Positions 22,634 to 32,875 of a DNA stretch of 64,000 nucleotides are shown here, in pieces. How positions within the stretch are numbered: position 1 is the first letter of the stretch; each line of letters begins with the position of its first letter. The DNA lies in NCBI GenBank assembly GCA_965240325.2, contig OZ251230.1, forward strand, positions 496,001 through 560,000. Direction: 5' to 3'. The notes under the pieces were generated by a model. The model searched no databases and was not told the origin of the DNA. It worked only from the letters and a program-made list of their open reading frames with translations. The position numbers and the translations under genes are program-made. The DNA comes from Rebecca billardiae RCC1528. Taxonomy: Eukaryota; Haptophyta.

Positions 22634-25009
22634 TGCACTCGACTTGCACGATGTCACAGTATGCTGCGCGTGTGCGTGTGTATGTGTAGTGTATGTGAAA
22701 GCGACTAGCAGCCGCGCAGCTCAGATTGAGTAGTACTGTAGTGTATACCGCCGAATAATAAATTAATAAATTGAATAATACATCGCGCGCCGGATTGACT
22801 TTGTCAGTTCAATAAATAATAAACTCTGCCCTGGCGGGCGGGGGGGTCGGCGGGCCGTGCCAGTGCTGTCGCAATATTTCCCCAGCGGGTTCGCGCCTTT
22901 TATTTAGCGGTTTGACGGGCAGGATGACGAATAACATTATTAACAATGCCGACCGACACAGATGATGGTGAGCTACCTGACTCACTGACGAATAATAACG
23001 CGACAGATGACTCTGGTGATCTCACCGACAGTGTGATTGCGCGTGTTATTTATTCGTGCACCCACTCGGCGCTACTCGTCAAGACTCAAGTCCCGGGTGC
23101 CGTCGACTGCGCGCACGCACTGCCAACCGCTGATTGGCGTGCGACGGCGGCTTGCTTGTGACGCCTGACGGTGACGGTTCAATGTCCTCGGAGCTAAACA
23201 GTGGTGGCGGAGTGTGATGTCATGTTTCATAATTTGTTTAGGTCGTCTGGAAGTGCGGTGCGCGCGCGCGCATTGCGAGAGCGTGTGCCACTCGCGATCG
23301 AGGGTGGGCACGCGCTGCTCGAGCAGGCACAGGAAGCGCAGCGCATGTGCCACTGGCTTCACGACGTCGGCCTCGTCCCGCAGCGCTCGTGACATGGTGG
23401 AGGATGGGGCGACAATGTTGCACGCTCGGCGTTTCAGCTCGTCGCGGATGCGCCTCTGGGATCGGTCATAGCGCTGTGCGACGAGGGCCGCCGACTGGCG
23501 CCAAGACGCGGTTCCTTCCACGGCTGCAAACCCGGGAGGTGCGTGCGGTGCGCGTCGTACGCCGCTTTGCGCTGCCCCTCCGTCGCATTGGTCACCGTCG
23601 GCGCCATGCAGGCCGGACGTGGGCCCTCGAGCGCCGAGCGATCTTTGGCCGCGAGCTCGCGAGCGCGAAGGATGATCGCCCGCTCTGGAACACCACCGAT
23701 CGTAGCAAACGGATTTGCATGCGCCCGACCTTGCCAAGGACCGGGGCACGCGACAGTCCGGTGTGTGGATTCCGGTTATGGTTTTCAGAAGGCCGCGCCA
23801 AATCTTGCGTCGCGTGCGATGGCGCTTCCCGCCCGCGAGACGCCTCGTGATGAGGGCCGTTCCGCACCGAGCCCGACGCGCGACGGTGAATCGAGCGAGG
23901 CGGCCATCGTGCGCAGCGCTTGATGCTATGGCCGGTGCGAGCGTTCGACGTGCACGTCGGGCGAGGATCGCCCCAGGTCGCACGATCGTGTCGACGCGCC
24001 GAGCGTACCGCTCCAAACGCGTCGATTTAGCGCCCGTTCGACCTGCACGCGAGACGACGAGGGCAGCAATCGCGAATCGGGCGAAAACACCGTTCGGGAA
24101 TCCCCGCGCAATGTCCGCGCCGGCGTTGGATTCGGCGCGCGCGGCCCACGCGCTCCGCGCCAGGCGCCATATGGTTTTCGGCCGAGCGTCCCCAGTGGGA
24201 GCTGCGAGGGCGCCCGGTAGTGAGCGAAGCGACCCGGCAGTGAGCGAGGCGATTTTCTTTTCTTTGCGAGGCGATTTTCTTTTTTCCCTTTTCTTTTTCT
24301 TATCTTTTTCCCGGGCACTACAAGGGGCGGACCTACGGCCCGCCATATAAATCAATAATTGCGTGCAAACGGTGCATGCAACTTGTGCTGTCAGTACGAC
24401 GTACGTCGCGTATATACTTAATTATCCAAGTATGACGCGAGTCAATCTGAGTCATGACGAGATCCGGATCATCCGCCGCTTCAGATGCTTATGACGAGTC
24501 TAGCGCGCTATTGTATATTTAATATATATCCTGATGACGACTGATGATGCGCCATCTCAATAATAATATCTGACGACGATCGATTATACTGAGTATACGT
24601 GTACGTAGTTTATATATATATATACTGCGCGCGCTGCTATGTTTTAACGTGCACACTTGGTGCCAGTGGCGGCAGTGCCCGAGTGGTGCCATCGCGCCCG
24701 CCCGGCATCGCGGCATCGCAGCGAGTACAGTAATTACTAATAATGGTCATCAGTAATCAGTTATCATTAATTATACATACGACATTCACATACCGAAGAG
24801 TTCGGCCGCTGCCGGCGCTGGGGCGCCGGGGGCCTGCAGACCAGCTAGAGCCGGAGCCATTAATTAATAATCGCGCGCGGCTCGTCAGTCGCTGCCGCCT
24901 GGCTGCACCGCCGCGTGCACCGCGCGCCATTTATTATTGATGATTTGGATCCGAGACTGACGAGGCGTCGTCGCAGTACGGACGAGGCGGGGCCCGCGTC
25001 AATCCGTCA
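22634..25009. other. 2.4-kb intergenic with possible transposon relic
   Basis: Convergent region. 22.7-23.2 kb is A+T-rich and appears empty. At 23.2-24.35 kb composition rises and a long frame is open on the minus strand. Its C-terminal stretch (about 23475-23250) faintly resembles the conserved helices of hAT-type transposases, but I am not sure. A pyrimidine-rich CTTTTC tract lies at 24250-24310. 24.35-25.0 kb is A+T-rich with no visible gene. Confidence 0.4.
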
Positions 25010-25670
25010 TCAGGCCAGCGCTCGGCTGCCGTCGGCGAGCCCGTCGCCGCTCGCGCCGCGCGCGAGCACCGGCGGCGCGCGCGGCACGGCGGGCTGCGCG
25101 CGCGGCTGCGGCCTGCGCTGGTAGAAGAGCATGAAGCTCTCGCGCGCGTGCCGCGTCGCCTCGGCCTCGCTGAGCGCCGTCACGCGCGCGTCGTTGTAGA
25201 AGCACCATTCGTCCGCGGAGGCGGAGGCGGAGGCGTGGTGGGCGGCGCTGCCGCTGGTGCCGGCGGTGGCCTCGGCGCGCGGCGCGGTGCCGCGCGCCGC
25301 GCCGCCGCTCGGCGCGCCGCTCGCGCCGCTCGCGCCGCCCGCTCGCGCCGCGCCGCTCAGCGTGCCGCCGCCGCCGCCGCCGCGCGCTGCGCCGCCGCCC
25401 GCGTGCGCGCGCTCGCGGCACACAGCGGTGTAGTGCCCCACGTCTGGCGAGCGGCCGGCGTGGATGATGGCTGCGGCGAGGTCGTAGACTGCGTCCTGCT
25501 GCGCGGCCGTGCCCTCGGACGCGCCCGGCCCCGCGGCGGAGGGCAGCACGATGCTCGCCACGCCGGCGCGCGCGCGCGCGGCGACGAGCGCGGGCAGCTT
25601 GGGCGGCGGCGCGCGCGCGAGCGCCGCCGCGCCCGGCGGCGGCGGCGCGCCCGCGCCGCCGCGCGGCTCG

Positions 25671-25701
<31 letters not shown>

Positions 25702-26704
25702 TGGCGGGCGCGGCGGAGAGCGTGAGCTCGGCAAGGGGCACGTCCACCGGCCGCGTGAGCTTCCGCCGCCCCCGCTCGCGCGTCCACGACGCGCGGCTGA
25801 GCGTGAGCACGAGCAGCGGCGGCAGCCGCGTGATCCGACACCGCCGGCGCGCGCGCACAAGCGCGGCGCAGGCGCCGCACCAGTACGAGTTGGCGCCCGA
25901 CAACTCCTCGTCCTCGCACAGGGAGGCGAGGAGGCCGCCGAGCGGGCACGGCTCGGCGGGCGCGGCGGGATGGCCGCCCGCGCCGCCCTCCACCGCGGGC
26001 ACGGTCACCAGCGCGCCGAGCTGCTCGACGCTCGACGTGGAGACGTGCGCACACCGGCCGCACGTGACTTCCTGCTCGAGCCGCAGCCCAAAGTGGTCGC
26101 GCACGAACGAGGCGCACGCGGTGCGGCCGAGCTCGGCGTCGAGCCGCGCGAGGAGGAAGGTGAGGAACTCGTTGGCGTCGTGCTGCTGCAGCCGGCGGAA
26201 CTGCGAGCCCACGTGCGCCCAGATCGCCGAGACCAGCGCGAGCGGCGCGCACGAGCGCACGCAGCCGGACGAGAGCGCGCGCAGCAACGAGTGCAGTCGC
26301 ACGCACAGTTCCAGCGACGCGGTGCGCGCGAGCCGGGACTCTGCGGCGCGCAGCGCGGCCTCCGTGTCCTGCCGCGAGAGCTCGCTCACCGAGTGCGACG
26401 GCGAGCCCAGCGTGAGCGGCGCCTGCGACGAGAGGAACGTCAGGAAGAACTCGGCGAACGGCTCGCAGTGCGCCAGCGCCTGCACCACCGCGTTGATGTA
26501 GCAGGTGTTACCCAGGTTGCGCAGGCCTGTGCGCACGGGCGGCGCGGGCGCGCGCGAGCGCGACTCGCGCGCGCCGTCGGCGGCGGAGGCGGAGCCCGCC
26601 GCGCCGCACGCGTCCACGCCCGCGCCCGCGCCCGCGCCCAGCGTCGCGGGCGGCTCGTCGCCGAGGCGGCGGCGCTGCGGCAGCGGCGACGAGCGCTCAC
26701 TCAG

Positions 26705-26742
<38 letters not shown>

Positions 26743-27247
26743 GGCTGTCGAGCTCGTCGTCGCGCTCCGAGGGCTCCTTCGCGGGCAGCACGGACTCGAC
26801 CTCCTCGATGATCTCGCGGATCTTCGCGAGGCAGCCCTCGCCCTCCTCGTCCGAGATCACGTAGTCGTCGCACACGTAGCAGTGCGCCGCGCGCGTCGCG
26901 ACGTCAAACACGACCGAGTGGCGCGCGCCCGCGACGTAGTGGTGGTGCGCGGCGTGGCCCGACGCGAGGCGCGAGCAGCCGACGAAGCCGCACTCGAGGC
27001 ACAGCCACGCGCCGTCCGTCGAGCCGCACACCACGCACGCCCACCTGCACGGGTCGCGCAGCACCTGCTGCGCGGCCGCGGTGGGCGCACGCGCGTGCGT
27101 GCAGCACGTGCCCGGCTGCTGGCGCGAGGCGGAGGGCTCGTCGTCGGGCGTCGCGTCCAGCGGCATGGCTTCCACCGGCTCGGGCGCCGTCGGCGAGGAC
27201 GGCCCGCCCCCCGCGTCGCGAGCGCGCCTCCTCGTGGCCACGGGCAT
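25010..27247 (-). CDS. Ubiquitin-specific protease with N-terminal ZnF-UBP
   Basis: A single exon of 745 residues. A UBP-type zinc finger with regularly spaced Cys and His lies at about residues 65-140 (CVVCGS, WLCLECGFVGCSR, then HHHYVAGARHS). The peptidase C19 domain starts at GLRNLGNTCYINAVVQAL, with the catalytic Cys near residue 249. The catalytic His is in DVGHYTAV near 605, and the Asn/Asp box is in WCFYNDARV. Zinc-ribbon cysteines (CGRCAH, then CGAC) sit between the boxes. The enzyme should remove ubiquitin from substrates or cleave free chains, the zinc finger reading the free ubiquitin C-terminus. Two Gly/Ala/Pro-rich inserts, one being poly-Gly at 26708-26744, enlarge it. Residues upstream of 27247 are in frame but lack an ATG. 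Confidence 0.9.
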
Positions 27248-27827
27248 TTGCGCAAGGCCGCCCCTCCCGACCGCCTCGGGCGCGATGAAGCCGAGGTGCT
27301 CGAGAACCGATCGATGAGGTTGCTCACCACTCCAAGGGCGTTCCCGGGATCCTGCCACACGCTCCCGAAAAGCAAAGCCCCCCCTGGGGGGGCTTTGCCT
27401 TTTTCCGTATTCAATGTACCCGGTTCAAATGGACGAAGCCCGTTCCAATAGGAAGATGGTTCAATTTGGCGTATGACCGATGCGAGGAACGCCCCTGGAC
27501 GACTCCGGGCGCGGGAGTGCTTGCGCAGCGCTCCCGCACGCGGTGTTGAAAGCTGCATGAGCCCCATCGTGCCGGGCTTTGCGTGCGCCGGCCCCACTGC
27601 CAAGGGAGGTCCCTCCCTTGCCGGCCCCGCCCAAGGGCCTTGCCGGAGAAAAAGCGGACCCAAGGGAGATCGCCCTTGGCGGACCCCGACCAAGGGCCAT
27701 TTCCCGACGCCGACGCGACGCCGACAAGACGTCCTCAACTCATTTCTTGCGCCAAGCCCTGCGTACCGGCCGGCTCACATGAACGGCGGGCGTTGCTCGC
27801 AACCTTCCCGCAGCCAACGACGGTACG
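27248..27827. other. Intergenic, divergent, hairpin-rich
   Basis: Between the protease (-) and the RING protein (+). It contains a perfect small hairpin at about 27378-27402 (AAAGCCCCCC with GGGGGGCTTT) and several CCAAGGG/CCCTTGG motifs at 27598-27705. No gene seen. Confidence 0.45.
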
Positions 27828-29063
27828 ATGGTCTCAGCAGCCTGCCTAGCGTGCGAGAGCCCAGTCACCGAGCGGGCGGACGTGGGCTGCGCCCACGACC
27901 TGTGCTCGGACTGCGTGCACAGCTGGAACGAGCGGCTGGCGGCGGCGGACAAGCTGGAGGACGTCGAGCACGGGCGCAACGGGGCGGCGACGCTCCTCTG
28001 CCCGATCTGCTGCGCTGGGGGCGGAACGTCGCCCGAGCTCTGCCCCATCTGCCTTGACATCATCGTCGCCCCCCGTGCGAGCAACTGTGGGCACCGCTTC
28101 TGCAGCGTGTGCGCGGACGCGTGGACGGAGCAAACGGGCGCCACGCGGCCGCGCGCGCTCACCGCGCGCTGCCCGATCTGCCGCCAGCTGACTGAGCTGA
28201 CCAACTCGGACCGCTTCTTCTACCCAAGCCGCATGTCCCTCGCCCGCGTGCGCGTGTGCGGCGTCGAGACCGTCGCCTGCCACGACCTCGGCGCCGCGCA
28301 TCACGACATCCGGCACGTGGTCGACCGCGCCTTCCTGCAGGCGCTGCCGCACGGCGACCGGCTGCTCGCCCGGCTGGTCGAGCCCAAGCCGCCGTGCGCG
28401 CGCGTGGGCGGCATCGACGACTGCCCCGTCCTGGGCATGCTGCACGTGCCGCTCGCCCTCGAGCTCTTCGCCCTCGTGGAGCAGCCGCCGCGCGCACATT
28501 CGGTGCGGCTGTCGTGCGTGCTCGTCGCCCAGGTCCTGCCCGTCCCGCTGTTCGTCTCCGCCAAGGGCTCGGCCATCTCGTCGCTTGCATGCGTGGAAGA
28601 CGCGCTGAACATGTGCCAGGGCTGCATCCGGTTCGGGCCGAGCAACGTGCCCGAGGCCTACAGGGCGCACCCTTACTGGTCGCCAGACCGCCCCCCCATG
28701 GTGGGCAGCGCGGCGACCTCTGGCATGGCGGAGGTGCGGACCGCAACCGAGCTGATGGAGCGGGAGATGGGCCGCGCCACGGGCGCCGCGCCGCCGACGG
28801 GGCGGCGCAGGCCGGCCGAGGTGGTGGGCGCAGGCGCCGGCGCGGGCGGCGCGGGCGCGGGCGGGGCGGGGCGCAACACGCCGCCGCCGAAGCGGACGGT
28901 GGTGGCGAATGATGATATGATCGGGATCCGACGGCTTGCCATGGGCGGATCTGCCGGATCTCGAGTCATCGGGCCGATTATCGCCATTTGGCTCATCATC
29001 GCCGACATATTGGTCGCTGACTCGCTGCACAAGTTATGGCACCAGAAAAGTTTAATCATCTAG
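27828..29063 (+). CDS. RING-finger protein, probable E3 ubiquitin ligase
   Basis: A single exon of 411 residues. A first Cys-rich block (CLACESPV, CAHDLCSDC, later CPICC) looks like a degenerate RING. A clear C3HC4 RING follows at about residues 72-120 (CPICLDIIVAP, CGHRFCSVC, CPICRQ). Downstream is an uncharacterised region of ~150 residues with conserved-looking hydrophobic strands, then a Gly/Ala-rich linker and a hydrophobic C-terminal helix (VIGPIIAIWLIIADILVA) that could be a tail anchor. Ubiquitin ligase activity is inferred from the RING. Confidence 0.8.
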   Translation: MVSAACLACESPVTERADVGCAHDLCSDCVHSWNERLAAADKLEDVEHGRNGAATLLCPICCAGGGTSPELCPICLDIIVAPRASNCGHRFCSVCADAWTEQTGATRPRALTARCPICRQLTELTNSDRFFYPSRMSLARVRVCGVETVACHDLGAAHHDIRHVVDRAFLQALPHGDRLLARLVEPKPPCARVGGIDDCPVLGMLHVPLALELFALVEQPPRAHSVRLSCVLVAQVLPVPLFVSAKGSAISSLACVEDALNMCQGCIRFGPSNVPEAYRAHPYWSPDRPPMVGSAATSGMAEVRTATELMEREMGRATGAAPPTGRRRPAEVVGAGAGAGGAGAGGAGRNTPPPKRTVVANDDMIGIRRLAMGGSAGSRVIGPIIAIWLIIADILVADSLHKLWHQKSLII

Positions 29064-29101
29064 ACAGGCCACAAACTGTGACTGTCTGTGACATACCGTA
29101 C

Positions 29102-29216
29102 GGGTGCTTGATGAGATCGACTTGTATGATAGACTAGATGGTCTACCGCACCTGATTGCTCATCAGGTTCGGTAGACCATCTACTCTATCATACAAGTCG
29201 ATCTCATCAAGCACCC
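29102..29216. repeat. Long inverted repeat forming a 55-bp hairpin
   Basis: The arms 29102-29156 and 29162-29216 are reverse complements over 55 bp with only two mismatches, around a 5-nt loop (TGCTC). The arms are about 45% GC, far below the surroundings. It lies between the RING gene's stop and the next gene's ATG. It may be a small foldback element, a structured RNA precursor, or a palindromic insertion. Nothing in the sequence decides among these. Confidence 0.9.
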
Positions 29217-29399
29217 ACTGGCCTGCCTAGATAGACCTTGCGGACATCTGGTTGGCGCAGAATGTGCCGGAAGTGGCTCGGCACGAGCCCAGAATTCCAT
29301 AAGTCAAATGATGGACCGAAAGTTTTCCCTTGTACCGATTCGTAGCTTTCAATCGCTACGCACTCGTTGGGGGACCATCTGGGCCGAAGCCGCGACGGC

Positions 29400-31865
29400 A
29401 TGGGGCCCACCTCCGACTCGAGGGCGTCCGCCGCTTCGCACGGCGATACAGTGCCGCTCGCAGCGAGCGACATCACCTCCCGTCTGACCCGCTCCCGTCA
29501 GATCGGGCGCTTTCGAAGGCTCGCCGTCTCTGGCCCCCCGGCGGTTCTTGCCGTGTCGGCGCTTACGGCGGCGTTTGTGCTGCTCTCGCTGTTCCCGCCC
29601 GACACGCCTCCCTTCTTCGTTGGCGCGTTTCTCATCTTCTTCGCGGCTACTTGCTGGTTGCTCGTGCTCTTGCCCACCGACCGTGTGCTGCTCATCTTCA
29701 CGTGTGTTGCAATGGGTGCCGGGTATGCCTGCATGTCCGTAGTAGATGTTGGCATCGCCGCCAATCTCTATCTCGCGGCGTCGAGCGCACGGACGTGCAA
29801 TGCGGCTTACACGATGGACGTCATGGTTCCGTTCTACGCGGGCCTGGCCACTGGATGCGGGCACTTTGCCCTGCGCAGCGGTGCTGTCCTCACCTCTGAG
29901 CTGTGGGCGAGCCGACTCCGGCCTTTGCGCCGCCGATTCGTGCTGCGCCAGTTGTGGCTCGCCCTGAGCGAGTCGGACCTGATTATGGCCGTGTTCATGT
30001 TCTGGTACATCGTGGTCCACATCGTCGCGTTACCTGGCTATCTGGATTCTTTCGACTTCTGGTCCACGCTCGTGCTCATGCTCGAGTCGCTCGCCTCTGC
30101 ATACGTGTGCCGGGCCGTTCGCGTGAGGCAGGGCGTGCACGCGTGGCTTGGCGCGCGCGGCGAAGGCGTGAACGAGGCGGCTGGCCTGGCGTCTCTCATC
30201 TCAGACACGGGCAGTCCCGACGCTTTCATTGCGCACGCCGTGCCTCGCCTGCGCGCGATCCGCGCCGACCTGCTCACGCCCGCCATCTTCAACGCGCCAA
30301 AAATGGCGCCAGGCTCTCCGCCACCCTCTGCGCCGACGAGCCAGCACTCGAGACCTGAGAGCATTCTCGTCCGGACGGCCTCGAGCGCGGACCGGCTCAA
30401 CTTCATGGGCGCTGACGGGGATGACCCTGGGCGCTGGTACCGGCTCTCCGAGCCCGTGGCGCTCTACTCCATCGACGCGTTTGTCAGCCACTCGGTGCGT
30501 GCGAGGCGCCCATTTACGCGCGTCCTGCCTGATGCGAACCCACGCCGTTGGTGGGGCGGCCCCCGACCAACGCCCAGACCGCGTCCTGATGCGTTGGGGT
30601 CTGGGCCCCTAACGCCCAGGCCGCAAGGCACCAGCGCACGTGGCACTGCGAAGCCAACCAGACGGGAGCTGACTGACCACGTCCCGCGCCGCCACTCGCG
30701 CCGTCGCTCGCCCGTGGCCGCGCGGCAGTGGCACGACTCCGGGAGCGCAAAGTGGCACGAGCTGCAGCGCTGGTGCGCCGAGTTCCGCAGCGCGCACCAC
30801 GGGCGCGATCCCCTCCTGTGGATTGACCGCGCGTGCATCGACCAGAGCAACATCGCGACGGACCTCGCGATGCTGCCAGTCGTGATCGCCGCGTCGAGCG
30901 AGCTGCTGGTGCTGTGCGGCCCCTCGCTGCCGACGAGGCTGTGGTGCGTGTTTGAGATCTTCATCAACGCGGTGATGGGTGGGCACAGCCCGCAGCTGCG
31001 CGTCCTCCCCGCGTACGAGCTTCAAGTGCGCGAGGCGATCCGCCGGTTCGACGTTGCGCGCTGCACCGCCTCGACGCGCGGCGACTACGACCGGCTGATG
31101 GCGGTGATCGAGGCCAGCTTTGGAGACACGCGCAGCTTCAACGAGCTCGTGCTGCAGCTCCTGCAGCCGACGGGCCACGGTGAGCTGGGGAAGGCGCTCC
31201 CCACGAGCACGGCTTGGAGTCCGGCCAGCTTCAGCCCGCGCCCGCAACCCAACCGCGGCGGTCGGCTCGGCCGGCAACGGCGCCTGTGGCGCAGCTGGAT
31301 GGCGTGGTGGCTCGTGTACGGCGCGGCCTGGCTCGCGCTCCTCGCAGTGCTGCACGTGGGCGGGCAGCCCGCGAGGCAGGCGTGCGCGCAGTGCTTTGCG
31401 TTCGGCGAGAAGCCGCCCCCGGGCGCGTGGGTCCGGGCAGGCTCGCGCGAGCTCGCGCTCCATGCGCGATACGCGAGTTTTGCGGACGCGCACCGCGCGT
31501 GCAAGGCGGAGGGCGCGACGCTCGCCGTCGTGCGTGAGCCTGAGACCTTGGACGTTGCCCACTGCCTGCTGGGGCACACCACGCCCCTCGCGTGGGTTGG
31601 CCTGTCGCTGGGCGGCGCGCCCATGACCAACGCGTGGGCCTGGGCGGATGGCGTGGCGTTGGCAGCCCCGCCGAGCAACGAGTCTGTCAGCGTGCCGAAT
31701 GGGCAAGGTGACGATGGCGGCGCGGTCGGCGGCGGTGGATGGGTGCCCACGCAGCCACGGGCGTTTGACGGGTACGAGTGCGCCATGCTCATGTCGGGCG
31801 GGTGGGCCACGTGGTGGCCGTGCAAGCGAGCCCTGCCGTTTCTCTGCTCGCGGCCCACTCCTTAG
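29400..31865 (+). CDS. Membrane protein with TIR-like and C-type-lectin domains
   Basis: Two exons (29400-30494 and 30729-31865) with a 234-nt GT-AG intron that stays in frame, giving 743 residues. Splicing restores DAFVSHS-WHDSGSAKW. The N-terminal ~240 residues hold about six membrane helices. A TIR-like domain of the type common in algae and oomycetes follows (residues ~355-450: the VSHSW start, LWIDRACIDQ, and LVLCGPSLPTRLWCVFE). A seventh hydrophobic helix lies at ~554-575. The C-terminus (~609-742) reads as a C-type-lectin fold (FADAHRACKAEGA, AWAWADG, then YECAMLMSGGW and FLC). This predicts a surface receptor with an outside lectin and a cytosolic TIR-like module. That topology is inferred. 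Upstream frame to 29367 lacks an ATG. Confidence 0.75.
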   Translation: MGPTSDSRASAASHGDTVPLAASDITSRLTRSRQIGRFRRLAVSGPPAVLAVSALTAAFVLLSLFPPDTPPFFVGAFLIFFAATCWLLVLLPTDRVLLIFTCVAMGAGYACMSVVDVGIAANLYLAASSARTCNAAYTMDVMVPFYAGLATGCGHFALRSGAVLTSELWASRLRPLRRRFVLRQLWLALSESDLIMAVFMFWYIVVHIVALPGYLDSFDFWSTLVLMLESLASAYVCRAVRVRQGVHAWLGARGEGVNEAAGLASLISDTGSPDAFIAHAVPRLRAIRADLLTPAIFNAPKMAPGSPPPSAPTSQHSRPESILVRTASSADRLNFMGADGDDPGRWYRLSEPVALYSIDAFVSHSVRARRPFTRVLPDANPRRWWGGPRPTPRPRPDALGSGPLTPRPQGTSARGTAKPTRRELTDHVPRRHSRRRSPVAARQWHDSGSAKWHELQRWCAEFRSAHHGRDPLLWIDRACIDQSNIATDLAMLPVVIAASSELLVLCGPSLPTRLWCVFEIFINAVMGGHSPQLRVLPAYELQVREAIRRFDVARCTASTRGDYDRLMAVIEASFGDTRSFNELVLQLLQPTGHGELGKALPTSTAWSPASFSPRPQPNRGGRLGRQRRLWRSWMAWWLVYGAAWLALLAVLHVGGQPARQACAQCFAFGEKPPPGAWVRAGSRELALHARYASFADAHRACKAEGATLAVVREPETLDVAHCLLGHTTPLAWVGLSLGGAPMTNAWAWADGVALAAPPSNESVSVPNGQGDDGGAVGGGGWVPTQPRAFDGYECAMLMSGGWATWWPCKRALPFLCSRPTP

Positions 31866-32875
31866 AGTGAGTCCGAGCGCGCGATGACTGAAATCTAACA
31901 TGGACATATGGTCGACAGCTCATCATGCACCGGCGCCGCCCACGGCCAGCGGGGTTCTCGCCTGCCTGAGCTGTGTGCGTCTCTTATTCCTAGTAAACTG
32001 TAGCAGCGGCGCGGTGCCACGCGCTGACACGCGGCGCAGGCGCGTCGGTTACACTCGCCAGTCGCCGGGCCGAGTCTGCTAAGTGCGCTACCAGGTATGG
32101 AGTGAGCCTGATGGAGTCGTTCGTTGGAACTTGACGCCGGTTTGGCGCCCGCGCGGCGAGGGCGACAACGGGCGTACACGGGGCCCGCGGCGGCGGGAAG
32201 CGCGCGGGCGCGGCCGAGAACGGCACGGTCCGGACGCCTCTCGTCAGCCGCGGACGCGCACCGCGCCTCCTCCTCGCACGCTGCTAACTTGATCCAGGTT
32301 AAACGGTGGTTTTTGCTGCCGACCAGCTCAAGTTCCACGGCTGGTCAAGGTTCGGCTTGCGACCTCGCCGCTGGTGCTTGCAAGAAGGTACACGAGTTGG
32401 TCGAACTCCCACGCACCCGCTCTGCGCTCGTCGACGCCCTCTGAAGGTGACTCGGGGTGCATGCGGGGCAGTGGGATGCAGTGGTTCGGCGTTGCCTCTG
32501 AGTCGTCCAGCGCGCAGGCCATGTAGCGCGGGTGTGGTGCGCGCATGGCCCGGTAATTCGGTCGCGGCATGTCTGTCTGGGCTGCCCAAGGCCTGCCGCA
32601 CCGCGAAGCGAGCGCTCAGGAGCGTGTGCCGACCGTGCCAGCCCCGCCGAGATGGGGCACTTCGCTGGGAAATGCGGTGTCAAGTTCCAAGCCCCGCCAA
32701 GACGTTCCAACGAACGCTCCATACTTACCGTTGTATCTGCTCCTTTTTTTCACACTGATGAGCTTTGCTCGCTGGTCGCGAGCTCGGTCCGGGTCGCTCG
32801 GCCCGGCCGACGTTTCCGGATGGATGCCTTGCCCAAGGACTTTGGTCCCCTGCGATCGGGACGGCGGCCGCAGCC
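31866..32875. other. 1-kb intergenic
   Basis: No gene seen. Around 31959-32010 it carries a sequence shared with 58418-58480 and, inverted, with about 61716-61742, so it belongs to a dispersed repeat. The last part may be 5' untranslated sequence of the ankyrin gene. Confidence 0.45.

Noticed and set aside
27378-27402. Rho-independent terminator
   Set aside because: The hairpin and following T-rich bases look the part, but this is a eukaryotic nuclear genome and the hairpin lies upstream of both flanking genes.
25148-27451. 767-codon plus-strand frame opposite the ubiquitin protease
   Set aside because: No domain is present, composition is Arg/Ala/Gly only, and it is antisense to a clear protease.
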